DNA from: Trichaptum fuscoviolaceum | Taxonomy: Eukaryota > Basidiomycota > Agaricomycetes > Hymenochaetales > Trichaptaceae | DNA length: 64,000 bases | Assembly: GCA_910574455.1 (NCBI GenBank) | Contig: CAJSYZ010000003.1 | Span: 4,029,250 to 4,093,249, forward strand | Reading direction: 5' to 3' | Part shown: positions 11,901-22,674 of the stretch, one piece after another | Layout: every line of letters begins with the position of its first letter | Numbering within the stretch: the stretch's first letter is position 1 | Translations under genes and position numbers: made by a program | Notes under the pieces: generated by a model | Told to the model about the DNA's origin: nothing | Seen by the model: the letters and a program-made list of their open reading frames with translations, nothing else | Database searches by the model: none

Positions 11901-12740
11901 ACGCAGGGCTGTGTTCTGACATCCGATATAGATCAATACCCTCTATGTGGGAAATCTGCCGACTTCACCATTACCCGGCAATCAGCCTAGCCTCCTTGAA
12001 GATACGCTGCGAAACTTGTTCTCGAAATGTCTGGGGTATCGCAAGCTTTGCTACCGTCAGAAGAGCAACGGGCCGATGTGCTTCGTCGAGGTAAGCAAAA
12101 GTAATTTGTACGAATACGGAACAACTTCTCATAATTATCCTCATTATAGTTCGACGACGTTGCGTATGCCACCAAAGCTCTAAACGAGCTATATGGCCAT
12201 CAATTGAATGGATTGGTGAAAGGTGGCATTAGGTTATCATACAGCAAGAACCCACTTGGAGTCCGCACACCAACAAATGGGACGGGTAGCAACGGGCTCC
12301 AGCAACAGCTACAACAGAGCTTACCGACCTTTGCATCTGCGCCTTCCTTCTCCAACTTTCGTGATTCATTTACGCAGCATAGACAGTCAAACGGTAGCAT
12401 TCTGTCTGTTGACATGAATGCACTTCGAGGTGCCCGCCGCGACCAAGGGGACATGATATCTCCGTCATATCAGTACGCTGCCTCTCCGCCACCAACAAAC
12501 CGATTTGTATCGCCACCGCCCTCTATGGGCTTCCAGTTTCCCCACCATCCGAGCTCCTCTGGACTGACTAGGTCCAGCAGCCAGGGTTTCACTTCCACGT
12601 TTTCACCCTTCGGCTCGTCCACCCCTCCGAACATGACGCCGCAGCTGGGACCATCAGAGTCGGATGCTACTCTACAAGCATCAAGTAACAATATGACGTT
12701 GTCGTCAACTCCAAGTCTAGAGGCGTCTCGCGCAGGTTAA
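8995..12740 (+). CDS. Whi3/Scw1-type RRM RNA-binding protein
   Basis: Five coding exons (8995-9003, 9100-10137, 10198-11877, 11932-12090, 12150-12740) sum to 3477 nt, about 1158 aa. The first exon is only 9 nt (Met-Ile-Gln), chosen because the long frame has no ATG near its beginning and is preceded by an acceptor (TTACAG at 9094-9099). An N-terminal RRM is split by a long insert: [11 protein letters not shown], then much later [20 protein letters not shown]. The second RRM reads [15 protein letters not shown] and [18 protein letters not shown]. Between and around are Gln/Ser/Gly-rich disordered regions, a charged RERER-type stretch and poly-Gln. This layout matches Whi3/Whi4 of budding yeast and Scw1 of fission yeast, mRNA-binding regulators of cell cycle entry and cell-wall integrity. 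The target RNAs are not inferable. Confidence 0.85.
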
Positions 12741-13450
12741 CATCGTCTGCATACGCTTTTCTGTCCTTTCTGTCCACTGACATGCATTATCAATCGTTTT
12801 CTGTATTTATCCGATCCGCATTTCACATAGTCTGTCTCCCTGTTTGTTCTGGACTTTCTCTATCAAGCCACTGTCTCCAATCATACCTTCATATCGATCA
12901 TCGTTACTTATCCAATCTTGCTGATTCCATATAGCAATTCGTGCATCCCATACATAATAATACCAACTCTGCGCTACCCATCTCCTCCCTTTGTTTCGAA
13001 TCTCTGTCTACATACTTTACTTATTATCCTGTTTGCAAGTCCTTTATATTTCAATCTCTGATTCCTTTCTACATTCCTATCCTCCCATTCCTCTCAGTCT
13101 TGCATAGCATGTTTTCGTCTCAGGCTAGTTTACGTATCATGACCTCAAACATCAAGCACGTATATTTCGTTTGTTGCTTTGTATGTATCACAAGCTTTCA
13201 CTGCATAAATATGGAAAATCAATTTATGTATCCCTCATGGATTTGACTGTGCTCGCTCTCGGTAGATTGAAACGCAGGAAAGCATATGTTATTGAGCAAG
13301 TCAGGTGGAATGAGTAAAGAGCAGCGATACAACAAAAATACATTATGGTCTGCATGCATATCTAAAATACGAGCGATGTAGTTCGAGAAATCACATATCT
13401 ACGACCTGGAGAATCTGAAATTATAATTTACATATTCCTCATAAGCTACG
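12741..13450. other. convergent 3' intergenic region
   Basis: AT- and pyrimidine-rich sequence lies between the stop of the RRM protein gene (+) and the stop of the Psy2-like gene (-). It presumably contains both 3' UTRs and polyadenylation regions. The short open frame at 12941-13246 has no recognisable motif. Confidence 0.55.
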
Positions 13451-16400
13451 TCAACCATTATCACCGTCTTTCGCATCCGTACTTGGAGGAACAATCACTG
13501 GTTGAAGGGCGGGTTTTGATGCAAAATTAGTGAATTTGAGCTTCAGCTTTCTCGGACCTTCGTCAGACGATTTTACTGTGACCACCCTGTCTTTAATCTC
13601 AGGTGAAGGGGTATCGGATGAGTTAGAATTCGAAAGGCGACGATTCTTAGGTGTCAGTCGTTCAAGCATGTCGTCGTCTTCCTCGTCGGGGCGTCTTCGC
13701 TTCTCCCTTGGCTTCAGACCTTCGGAGGTAGACCTCGCAGTAAGTGCTGCCTTCGATGCTGGCACTAAGGCATCTCCCTTTTTCGCGTTGTTCGACACGA
13801 GTGATTCAAGGATGTCATCCTCGGGGTCAGAGGAGGGTTCGTAAGGTGGAATTTCGATTTGCCGGTGTTGGAGAACTGGACTCTGAGGTGACGAAGGATT
13901 CTGGTCAGGGAGGCGGCCGGCAAGGAGGGGATTTGGAGGTTCCGTGCGCGGGCTTGTGATATCGTCGTCTTCATCATACTCGAGCAAAGATGATAGTGGA
14001 GACTGTGGCCGTTGTTGAGAGGGAACATTCATAGGTCGCATGGCGCTCCGGTTCGGCTGTCCGATTATCGCAGTTCCACGAGGTCGTTTTCGTCGGGCAA
14101 AGGCACCCAAACCAACACCAGGCTCTGCAACCGGGACCGGGACAATCTGAGAATCGTCATCATCGCCACTTTGGAAGTAAGAGTCATCGTCCTCGGATTC
14201 AGAGATGCGGCCAAAAGCACGAGTAAACACCGGTCTGGAAAGTATCAGAACTGAATATACCGAAACGATCGCTAAGTGCTTACGATGGTTTCTTCTCGGG
14301 CTCTGGTGGTGGCGGCTCCTTGTTTATCTCCCACTTGGCAATGAAGCTTGAGAAAGTTGATGCTCCCAAAGCCGACTTTCCGAGTTCTCGAAGTTCGGCC
14401 TCATGTTTCTCCATAATATAGTTGATTGGATCCCGGAGATTTTCCTATAGTTATTTCAGACGATGTCAGGTATTAAATCAAGTTATGTGATTGAGCGCCA
14501 CAGACCTTACGCATGAATTCGAAGAACTCCTGACAAGTTGAACTGAGTAGGTTGTCACGTTGTGCTTCACGGATGGAAAGTTGAGTGATGGGAGTGAAAC
14601 ATTCATGTTTGTGGATATGTGAAAAGAGGTTGCGGTTGTTCATCCGCAAACAGATCCGGAAGAAACGTAACGCAGCTGATAATAGATGGTAAGCCTCTCT
14701 TTGTCCAATACCATTGAGAATTGAGAACTATTACCAAGGCTGAGGTGTTTATCTCGAACGTTCAATAGCGAAGCAACGCGAGATACGACGTTAGATCCCA
14801 ATATGAAGAAAAAGCTCCTGAAAGAGTGTTGGACGGCAAAGCTACATAAAAGATCACACAAATAAAGATATAGGTTGCCCCGTTCCCGCGACGGAGAAAG
14901 GGGAGTATCTTGGATGCAAACGGAGAAGCAAATCAGTTGGCAGAAGTTGCAGACATATAGTGGCAACCAACTTTTGAGTTCGTGATGGTCGGGAATATCA
15001 TGAGTAAGTGGTCGAAATAGTACCTCTGCACAGACTTTGTAGAAGTTTTCGAGAAAGCGTTCCGTGCTATGGTCATCCTTCCCGGGACGCGACATGAGTT
15101 TTTGGCCTATGGTTTGGGGCTTTTATATTGTGAGTAGGAGTAAACCTCTGAAAAGCAAGAACGTTTCTCACCTGCGGATCTGCTTCTGATAGTGGAACGT
15201 CCAATAGCATCCGTATCGCGTCCGCAAGCTGGCTTTGAAGAGCAAAGTCGTGACAAGTCGCCAACATTCGAACAAGAACTTGTGAAAGCGATTCTTTGAA
15301 TGGAGGTGGCCTTCCCTCTACAACTACAGCGACCTTCTGTTGCGCTTCCTGAGTCGGGACCAGCCCTTCCTGCTGCCCACTGGGCTGCTTCAGAGCTACT
15401 GCCTGGGCAAGAATATGATTCCGGACACTAAGAGTGTGATGATCAAGCAAAACAGCAAGAATTTCTCCAGCCGTGCTGACTAGTTGCCTCTCTGGTCTAC
15501 AAAGAGCCCACTGGACAGTGTATAAGACACCACGTTCCACCAAGGTTCGAAATAGATTAATGCGAGCAGGTAACTGCACGTTCTTGCCCATTGTGCATAG
15601 TTGCTGTAAGAGAAGGACAACTTCCTTCTTCCGTTCTATAATGTCGGAACCTTCAGTTGCTTGTTGCGAAGAAGATGGTGAGGAAGTTGAGGGACCAGCC
15701 ACGTGCAGTGACTTCTCCGACACTTTATCTACTTCCATAGTGTTGTCGCTTTCCTTATCCTTGCCTTTACCTTTACCCTCCTCCGGGAGCATGAATAGCG
15801 CAACCAGTTCCGTTAGAAAGCGTTCATCTTGTTGGACATGGTTGATTATGTCGATTTGGTTGAAGATAATGCAGGAGTTTAGGACATTGAAAGTCGAATC
15901 ATCGAGGGCGCGGCTGAGTATAACGTCCTTCAGGTACTGCAGGCGGTAAGTGTGGTGTATCTTCTTCTGAATACCCTGGTCGTCGATTACAATAGGCTGA
16001 AGGAACCGGGATCGTTGTAGAAGGAACTCTCGGTAGTTAGCTTTGTACTTCGGAAACTCCGGATCATCTGGCAGTTATATCGGTTAATTAAGGAAGCTGT
16101 AATCTCAGGCACAAAATGAAGGAGCACGCACATTCCAAGGCACCGACAACACCCAACCACAAGTCATCCACGAGAATATGCTCATACATCAGATGCTCGT
16201 TTAGAAGGACTATGGCATGGAAGGTCAATCAGTTATCCAGCTGAATAGTAGGTCAGCTCACGAATCGTTTGCATGCAGCTACACAGAGCATGTAATACAT
16301 CCAGATTCTCCGCCTTTTCGGCCTGGTCAAATGTCTCGACAAGCTGATAGATATACTTATTTTCCTGTATGTATGTACACATCTGCTCTCGCGACTTCGG

Positions 16401-17694
16401 TGACCGCGCCATCGTGCGAATGGCTTTTTCAATCTCGCCAATGTATGCCGGATCAGGTTTGGGTTGAGGTAGATGTCCAGAGTTGATGATGGCAGCTGCG
16501 GAGTCGACTGCTGGAAAAAAATAGTACAAATCATCAGTAAATCATACAGATCCGTATGAATGGAAGTAAAGGGACGAGGACCAGAACCAGAGACAATGGG
16601 CGAAGAAGAGAAGAGCTCGTCGCTCTGGTCGGATGTCGAAACGTCGAGGTCATCAGAGCTCCAGCGCGTACCTCGATTCGCGTTGAGGTGTCGCTGCACC
16701 TCGACGATGAAGTCCCAAACTTCCGCACAACCCTCGACATCTTGGAAACTTAGCGCGAAGTCTGTCCCATCCGGCTCAGTCCAAACAATCAGCGTATCCT
16801 GTTGTCGTTGGTATACATCCGACGCGCGTATCGTTGCGTTCAACAACACTTCCGACGATGCTTCGGATCGTGCAATGAGCTTTGCCTCTTCAGCAGGTTC
16901 GTCGAACTCCCCTGAGCAGAACGCAGTGCCTCGATCTGTCCATCGCGAACCCACTAGCTCGTATACCTTTGTAAGACCCTTGGTCAGTTTCATCCGTCTG
17001 GCCAGGAACAGAAATGAAGAAGAGAAGTTAACGTGTTTGGTCGGAGGAACAGGAACGCGTTAATGTCGTCATGTGAGTGCTAAGTGAAGCGTAGGAAGGT
17101 GCGACAACATAGATTGGGTTTATGAAAGGGTAAGAAGAAACTTATAACTATCACCATGGTCCCACGAGCAAATGATAAAAAGACAGGACACGGCAAAAGA
17201 AAATGCGGGTTGGGTGTATTCTGCACATGAAGTGTAGTACGTACCTTTACACGTCTCAAGTCGGGGTCGAAGCCATCAGAAGATACATCTTGATCGCCAT
17301 CATTCGAATCCTGTGAGCTACTCAGCACTGACCCCGAATCTTCCCCTTCGCCTACGCCAGCATCGTGCGAAGCCCCGTTGACTCTGATGAATCCTCCCTC
17401 TTCCTCAATACTGGAGGCCATTTCCTCTAGGTGTGGCCCCGGAGAGCGTTCGCGTTGTCGGATTAATGTTTCTGACAGTACACCACCACCACCACCACCG
17501 TTTACGCTCATGCCTGACCCAGCTACTCCATTCATGTTCGTTACTCCATTAACCTCCGCTGCAGTTCGTTCGCTACCAGCAGTCCCTGCTACTGACTGAT
17601 CAGTAATGTTCGTTCCGGCATCACTCGGACCCCTGGTATTCGTGCTGATTGTGCTTTCGATATGTCGAGTATCGGAGCCTTGGCTCTGGCTCAT
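13451..17694 (-). CDS. PSY2: PP4 regulatory subunit 3 (SMEK/Psy2 family)
   Basis: Ten exons (17694-17245, 16966-~16582, 16510-16262, 16209-16132, 16067-15172, 15119-14972, 14908-14735, 14675-14506, 14444-14284, 14234-13451) total about 3495 nt, 1164 aa. After a 150-residue Gly/Ser/Asp-rich extension comes the EVH1/PH-like region (RRVKVYELVGSRWTDRG), then the SMK-1/armadillo region with hallmarks such as NLDVLHALCSCMQTI, LVDDLWLGVVGALEYDPEFP, FNVLNSCIIFNQIDII, GNLYLYLCDLL and ALRFFRICLRMNN. The acidic and basic tail includes KRPRG and KPREKRRRP clusters, likely nuclear signals. By family knowledge it directs protein phosphatase 4 to substrates in DNA-damage recovery and other pathways. The donor of intron 2 is weak (GTTCTG or GTCCTC); the strong GTATGA nearby gives the wrong phase. 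Intron 14971-14909 is 63 nt and stop-free. Confidence 0.9.
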
Positions 17695-18074
17695 GGCCAA
17701 CAAGCAACAACTTGAAGTATTAGACGTCGCCGTATACTTGTTTTTCCCGTGTCGTTACGCGTGCAATTAGTGTCGTTAATCGCCTTGAATTTGTCGGCCG
17801 ATGTCGAAGAGAAATTGAGGAGAGAATTGTGATTTTCAACGCTCCGGTGCTGGGAGCGTGTTGAGGAGAAAGCGAGCACGAGTTCGGCATGTCAAACGTC
17901 CAACAACCCAGTGATTACATAACCCATCTCGGTTAGCGCGCCGGAATCTCCACCTTCAAGTTAGCCTCCTTCTTATTCATTTACAGTGCGATTGCAGAGA
18001 GTTAATGGATCGACAGTCTAACTCTATTGCACCCTTCTAGCAGTATAATACATACGAATGGAATGAAAGGCGGG
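17695..18074. promoter_or_regulatory. upstream region of the Psy2-like gene
   Basis: A 380-nt gap lies between the Psy2-like start (-) and the thioesterase stop (-). It should carry the Psy2 promoter and the 3' UTR of the thioesterase. No clear TATA box or repeat was seen. Confidence 0.4.
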
Positions 18075-19055
18075 TCATGTCTCCGACTTCGTCTCTGGTA
18101 CCACGCGTTTAAGCCATACGCGAAGGTCGTCGAGCTCTTCTTCGCAGGCAGAATGGACAACACCCTCGTAGCCATGAAAGGACAAGCCTGTCGCATCGCC
18201 TTCGTCTGCTGCTAGCTTGACGCCCAGCTCGCGCAGCAGAAAGTCCGCCGATGCACGCCCCATGCTAGGGAACAAGACTAATGGATCCCTCGTGCCATGG
18301 CCCCAAAAGAGAGGGAGCTTTCTGACTTGATCTGTTGCCATCTACAGAAATAGGACTAGAGATTAGCTTCGAAGATTCGATATAGCAGACTATTTCAGAC
18401 GAACTGCTTTGATCTTGTGTCGAAGAGGCAACCAGCCGCTTAGGCATACAACTCCTCCTAACTTTCTTTCGCTAGTCAGCCCTGTCAATAGGCTCATCGC
18501 GCCCCCTTGACTGAATCCCCCAAGCACGATGCGATTGGCAGGAATACCCTCGTCTATTTCCTCGCCTATGAGTGCGTTGAGTGAGCTGACAGTCTCCAAC
18601 ATCCCATTCTCATCCTCGCCTCCATTAAACCCGAAGTTTATTATGTCGAACCTTCATTCATATAACGAAACTGAGAACTGTGATATCAATTAGTGCACTT
18701 AGCAGAGCATACCAGGAAGGCATTTTCATCCCCATGTTCGCGGTCACAGGGCGCACATTTCTGTCATTTTAAGTCAATATCTCGCCGACTGTCCATAATT
18801 TATTGGAGTTAAACGCACGCATGAGGGAGAACCCATTTGATATGTTGAAGATCAGGATCAGCCTTGAACATCTCTGCAATAGGGCTCCATCCTGCTCCTG
18901 TGTCTCCGAGACCCTGATAACAGACCCCATGCATATCAATGATCCATCAAGGCTTAGTCGACTCAAAGGTGACTTGCATGTACAAAAATGACTGTCGCGG
19001 TATGGTTCGTTACGGCTGGCACGACGAGCCTCTTAAGCGGTTGTAAAGCAGCCAT
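18075..19055 (-). CDS. APT1: acyl-protein thioesterase / lysophospholipase
   Basis: Exons 19055-18978, 18913-18819, 18760-18713, 18651-18405 and 18341-18075 total 735 nt, 244 aa. The product is a compact alpha/beta hydrolase: VIFVHGLGDTGAGW near the N-terminus, the nucleophile motif LGGFSQGGAMSLLTG, SGWLPLR, then HGTRDPLV with the catalytic Asp and SFHGYEG with the catalytic His. Together with the usual APT length this identifies acyl-protein thioesterase 1, which removes palmitate from S-acylated proteins and also hydrolyses lysophospholipids, normally in the cytosol. Intron 1 begins with GC rather than GT: the exon ends ...GTA CAT and the next bases are GCAAGT, while the next exon gives the required GLGDTG in phase. 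It is divergent from the TRM10-like gene across about 500 nt. Confidence 0.9.
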
Positions 19056-19559
19056 TTCCACCACAGAGTCTCCGAGCCCGGGGCTACTCTTGTAGAGAAA
19101 GTGTAGCAGTCTGTTCGTGGACGGCACCACTAACAGATAAACAAGTAGCGAAAAGGCCGCTACCGCGATTGCTAGTCTGGACAGGATAGTGGTGAATGGC
19201 GAAGAACCGTGTGTTCAAATGTCGTATGCAAATCGGATGCTGCAGTTGGCAAGACGGGAACGTTCCAGAGTCCAGACTGTTTGGAGCCGCCGGCGAGATA
19301 AAGTATGTCGAACTACGGATGCTGGGACACTCAGAGATTTAGTGCCTAGCATGCGTGATTCATGTATCGAATATGAAGCAGATGCTCGGGAAAATAAGTG
19401 TTGCTCCGAAGTGCTGAAGACTCTGAAATGAAAGTACGAAGGTAAGAGCCTGAGGATACCGTTACTGCCAGTCTATCCCGGGCCATATGCGGCCTGCACA
19501 AATTTGACAGTGACTCGGAACTTCACTTACCTCTTGCTATAGACCATCACAACTTCAAG
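19056..19559. promoter_or_regulatory. divergent promoter region, APT1/TRM10
   Basis: Head-to-head 504-nt spacer between the thioesterase (-) and Trm10 (+) starts. An 80-codon open frame at 19189-19431 has no recognisable motif and I do not call it a gene. Confidence 0.45.
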
Positions 19560-20820
19560 ATGACTTCTGAGGCAAACCCGACACACTCAGCTGTCCTCGA
19601 AACTGATGAAGGAGCAAATGCGAGTGGTTCGCAAGATGTATCTTCGTTAGAGCCAGACACTATTTCTGCGCCTGGGATGACCGAAGGAGATTCGTTGTCC
19701 ACTAAGCCACTTTCCAAAAAGGCACAAAAGAAAGCCGCAAAACAGGCTTACTTTGCAGAGAAGAAGCTTGAACGACGTGCGCGGGAGAAGGAGGCAAAGA
19801 AAGAGAAGAAACGACAGAGAAGGGAACGCCAGGAACGCATTGCAGCGGGAGAGGTTGTGAGTGATGACGATGAAGACGGAGGAACACAACCCGAGAGAAA
19901 GAAGGCACGAAAAGAGGGCCCTATAAGACCGTTCAATTCCCGGGTAGCGGTGGATTTGGGATTTGACGATATGATGTCTGACAAGGCCAGTATGCTACCT
20001 CGCACGAACTTACTCGCAGTGTGTTGAGATAATTTGTATTTAGGAAATTATATCCCTATGTTCACAACTCGCATACACCTACAATGCGAATAAAAGAGCC
20101 CGATGCCCATTCAAATCATTGCTATTTACATCCTTAGACAAGAGGTCACGGACTAGACTAGACAGTCTGAGCGATGCCAGCTACAAACGATGGGCGAATA
20201 CAGAGTGGTGGGCGCAAGGTTACGATCGACTATGGTCTGAGGAAGATGCGGATGTCATTGCTGGTGCAAAGGGAAAATCAAGGTCAAGTAGTGAAAAGGA
20301 TAAGGTCATCTATTTGACAGCGGATGCGGAAAATGAACTTGAAGAATTGAAGGAGGGGGAAACATATATTATCGGTGGTATATGCGACCATAATCGATAC
20401 AAGGTGAGTATTTTCGACATCTTTACATTCATACAATTACAACAACACCGAATACTACAGAATCTATGTCAAAACAAGGCAATGGAAGGCGGGATTCGTT
20501 CAGCCCGACTGCCAATCGGACGATACCTATCCGAAATGACCTCCCGCAAGGTTCTGACCGTGAACCAAGTATTTGAGATATTGGTGCACTGGACAGAGAG
20601 CCGTAGCTGGGAAGAAGCGCTATATAGTGTCGTCCCGAAGCGCAAATTCGAACAGGGAGGAAAGAGGAGATCTCAGTCCGCAACCTTGACCGCGGATGCG
20701 GACCACCAGGAGAATGCTGGTCTGCAAGTGGACTCGGATGCTTCGAAACAAGGAAATTCGGTGACGGAGGCAGATCTCGAAGATTCGGCTATAACATCTA
20801 ATGTACAAGTCGCTTCTTGA
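19560..20820 (+). CDS. TRM10: tRNA (guanine-9-N1) methyltransferase Trm10
   Basis: Exons 19560-19985, 20044-20403 and 20461-20820 total 1146 nt, 381 aa. An acidic/polar N-terminus leads into a lysine/arginine-rich helical segment (KKAQKKAAKQ, then RERQERIAAGE), typical of the tRNA-binding N-terminus of Trm10. The SPOUT domain follows: VAVDLGFDDMMSDK, EIISLCSQLAYTYNAN, VIYLTADAENELEEL, YIIGGICDHNRYK, LCQNKA, ARLPIGRYL, RKVLTVNQVFEILVHW and VVPKRK. It methylates N1 of G9 in tRNAs using S-adenosylmethionine; no tRNA gene is nearby. The DK/EI junction, conserved with yeast Trm10, requires intron 1 to start with GC (AAG then GCCAGT) because the nearby GTATGC is out of phase. The C-terminal tail after the domain is acidic and probably disordered. 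Confidence 0.92.
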
Positions 20821-21580
20821 AAGACGGTTACAGCTGCTGCGCAGCCTTCGTCAACATCCATCGGCTGTAACAATTATCAACAACGTGAATAATACACATA
20901 AGCTTATCACCGGTATTAGGTGAGCTGCCTCATAACTCACCTATCGAAACCGCAGATTATAAGCAATCAAATAAATCTCGTCCGAGGATTAATATTTCAC
21001 AAGTCCACGCGATGGACGTTGGCTTTTGTCATTACTGCCTTCGCCTTGATTGAAAGAAGATATCTGTAAGGTGCATATGCCTGTTGGAGGAGTTCAGATA
21101 TCCCCTTTCATCTCGTTGGTGCTTGTGAAACCCACCATATCAGTGATCTGCTTACAGAATGTGCAGGCGTTTCTTGAAATTGGTATAGTTCTCGGACGAT
21201 GATGCTAGGTCTTCCACAAATAAGGCTCATAATTCTCTTCCTACTTCTGGAGAAGGCAGTGGCAAATCTTGATCTGCGAGGGCCTGGGTGCTAGTCCCCT
21301 CCTGGGCAAGTGAGCTTTAACCATGTTGAACTTCTTGCTTGGCCTATTGAAAGAAATTTCAAGCTGCTGCACTAGGATCTCCCCTCTCTGTCTACTCGAG
21401 GACTCTGAAGGATTCCCTTTATTATTTGACACACGGGACGCTGGAAGTTTCTCGCGCGAGCACTCGGGGCCATAAATCTAGACGTGGAGGTTTCGGGTTT
21501 TTGTTATAATCCCACCGAAAACGTCATTGTCCTTTTTCTTGTTCATCGAACGGAGGAAGGGGAAAATACACGCTCAGCCT

Positions 21581-21615
21581 GGGGAGGGGGGAGCGGGAGC
21601 GGAGAGGGAGGGAGG
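21581..21615 (+). other. G-rich tract, possible G-quadruplex
   Basis: Runs of four, six, three, three and three G separated by one to eight bases lie on the plus strand within about 35 nt. This meets or nearly meets the usual G-quadruplex pattern. No function can be assigned. Confidence 0.5.
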
Positions 21616-22201
21616 TCAACCGGGTCCAGATTAGACCCAAGTGTCTCTTACTAGAAGTCATGAAAAACTCCGAGGAGTACCCGCTCCATCGTCATTCCAG
21701 AATCCTAATTGATGCAAGTTTCCGCTCCGCAGAGACCAACGCCCATTGAGGGACAATTTGTCAATGCATCACCGCATGGCCAGGCATTGGGTATACGAGC
21801 AGTTGACCCAGCGTCCGTCCGAAAACTTGATTATACGTACATGTTTCCTTGTCGCAGAAACCACCTTTTCCAAGAAATCAAGCACTTTACATTTCCACGA
21901 AGCCGGGCATCAGACACGGCTTGGGAATATGTGCTGGATATCGAACTAGAATGGTGTCCTGTATGAAACATGGACCGACGGCCGTCTTCCGTCACACCTT
22001 TCGGTACGCGATGCAGAGAGTAGCATTTCTAGCACCAAAAATGGCGTGTAGGCATGACCCGACGGACGACAGAAATACCCAAGAGATAATGTGGGCAGGC
22101 GCACACACCGCTTCATGTCCTAAGGAATGGAATTGGTGGCAGAACTACCTGTCGGAGGGGTTCAGCAGAAAATAAATGCCAACACTGCATGTTAAAGGGC
22201 C

Positions 22202-22232
22202 TGGTGGCTGGTGGCTGGTGGCTGGTGGCTGG
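22202..22232 (+). repeat. 7-bp minisatellite (TGGTGGC)n
   Basis: The heptamer TGGTGGC is repeated four times head to tail, followed by a partial copy. It lies in non-coding sequence downstream of NDUFAF5. Confidence 0.9.
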
Positions 22233-22674
22233 AACCTGATGATGAAAAGTTAAAAGGAAGGCGCGACTAGCTGTCTGGCTTGTTGTTATGTTCTCGACTA
22301 AGTGTGCCGTAATTCTAGGCTGGCAGGAAAGGGGCTAACCTTCAGTGTCCGCCGCCTTACTGTCAGCCACCCAATGTCCATTGGCCATCGGTAAACACGG
22401 GAAAGGGCCTATCATCTTCCCTAGATTCCAATGATTAAAGGCGGGCTTCGACGAAAACCGTCTGAAACTTCACAAGCCAGAACCACCTAATTCACCTCGT
22501 ACCAGTAGTGGGAACCATCGAGTGCTCATTCGGAAATTACACTGACAGCAGAGACGAGAGGCTACATCTGCGCTGTTTATTTGGAGTATCTATCGATGTC
22601 AGTCGAGATTGTGTGAGGAATCTACCGACATAGCTTTGCTCTCAACCACTGTATGCGAAAAATGACAAGGTATT

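Larger units (their letters stand above)
20821..22674. other. long convergent intergenic region, 1.85 kb
   Basis: Stop-to-stop gap between TRM10 (+) and NDUFAF5 (-), the largest gap away from the pseudogene locus. I see a G-rich tract near 21581-21615 and a 7-bp minisatellite near 22202-22232, both listed separately. Open frames such as 21709-21966 and 21849-22175 overlap one another in different phases and show no conserved motif. It may be relic or unannotated non-coding sequence. Confidence 0.5.

Noticed and set aside
16982..17063. ATG-initiated alternative start just upstream of PSY2 exon 2 (MKLTKGLTK)
   Set aside because: Possible in principle, but the RRVK|VYELV junction is the conserved family sequence and needs the upstream exon.
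21709..22175. Overlapping open frames in the TRM10-NDUFAF5 gap
   Set aside because: They overlap in different phases, lack motifs and have no convincing start context or splice partners.
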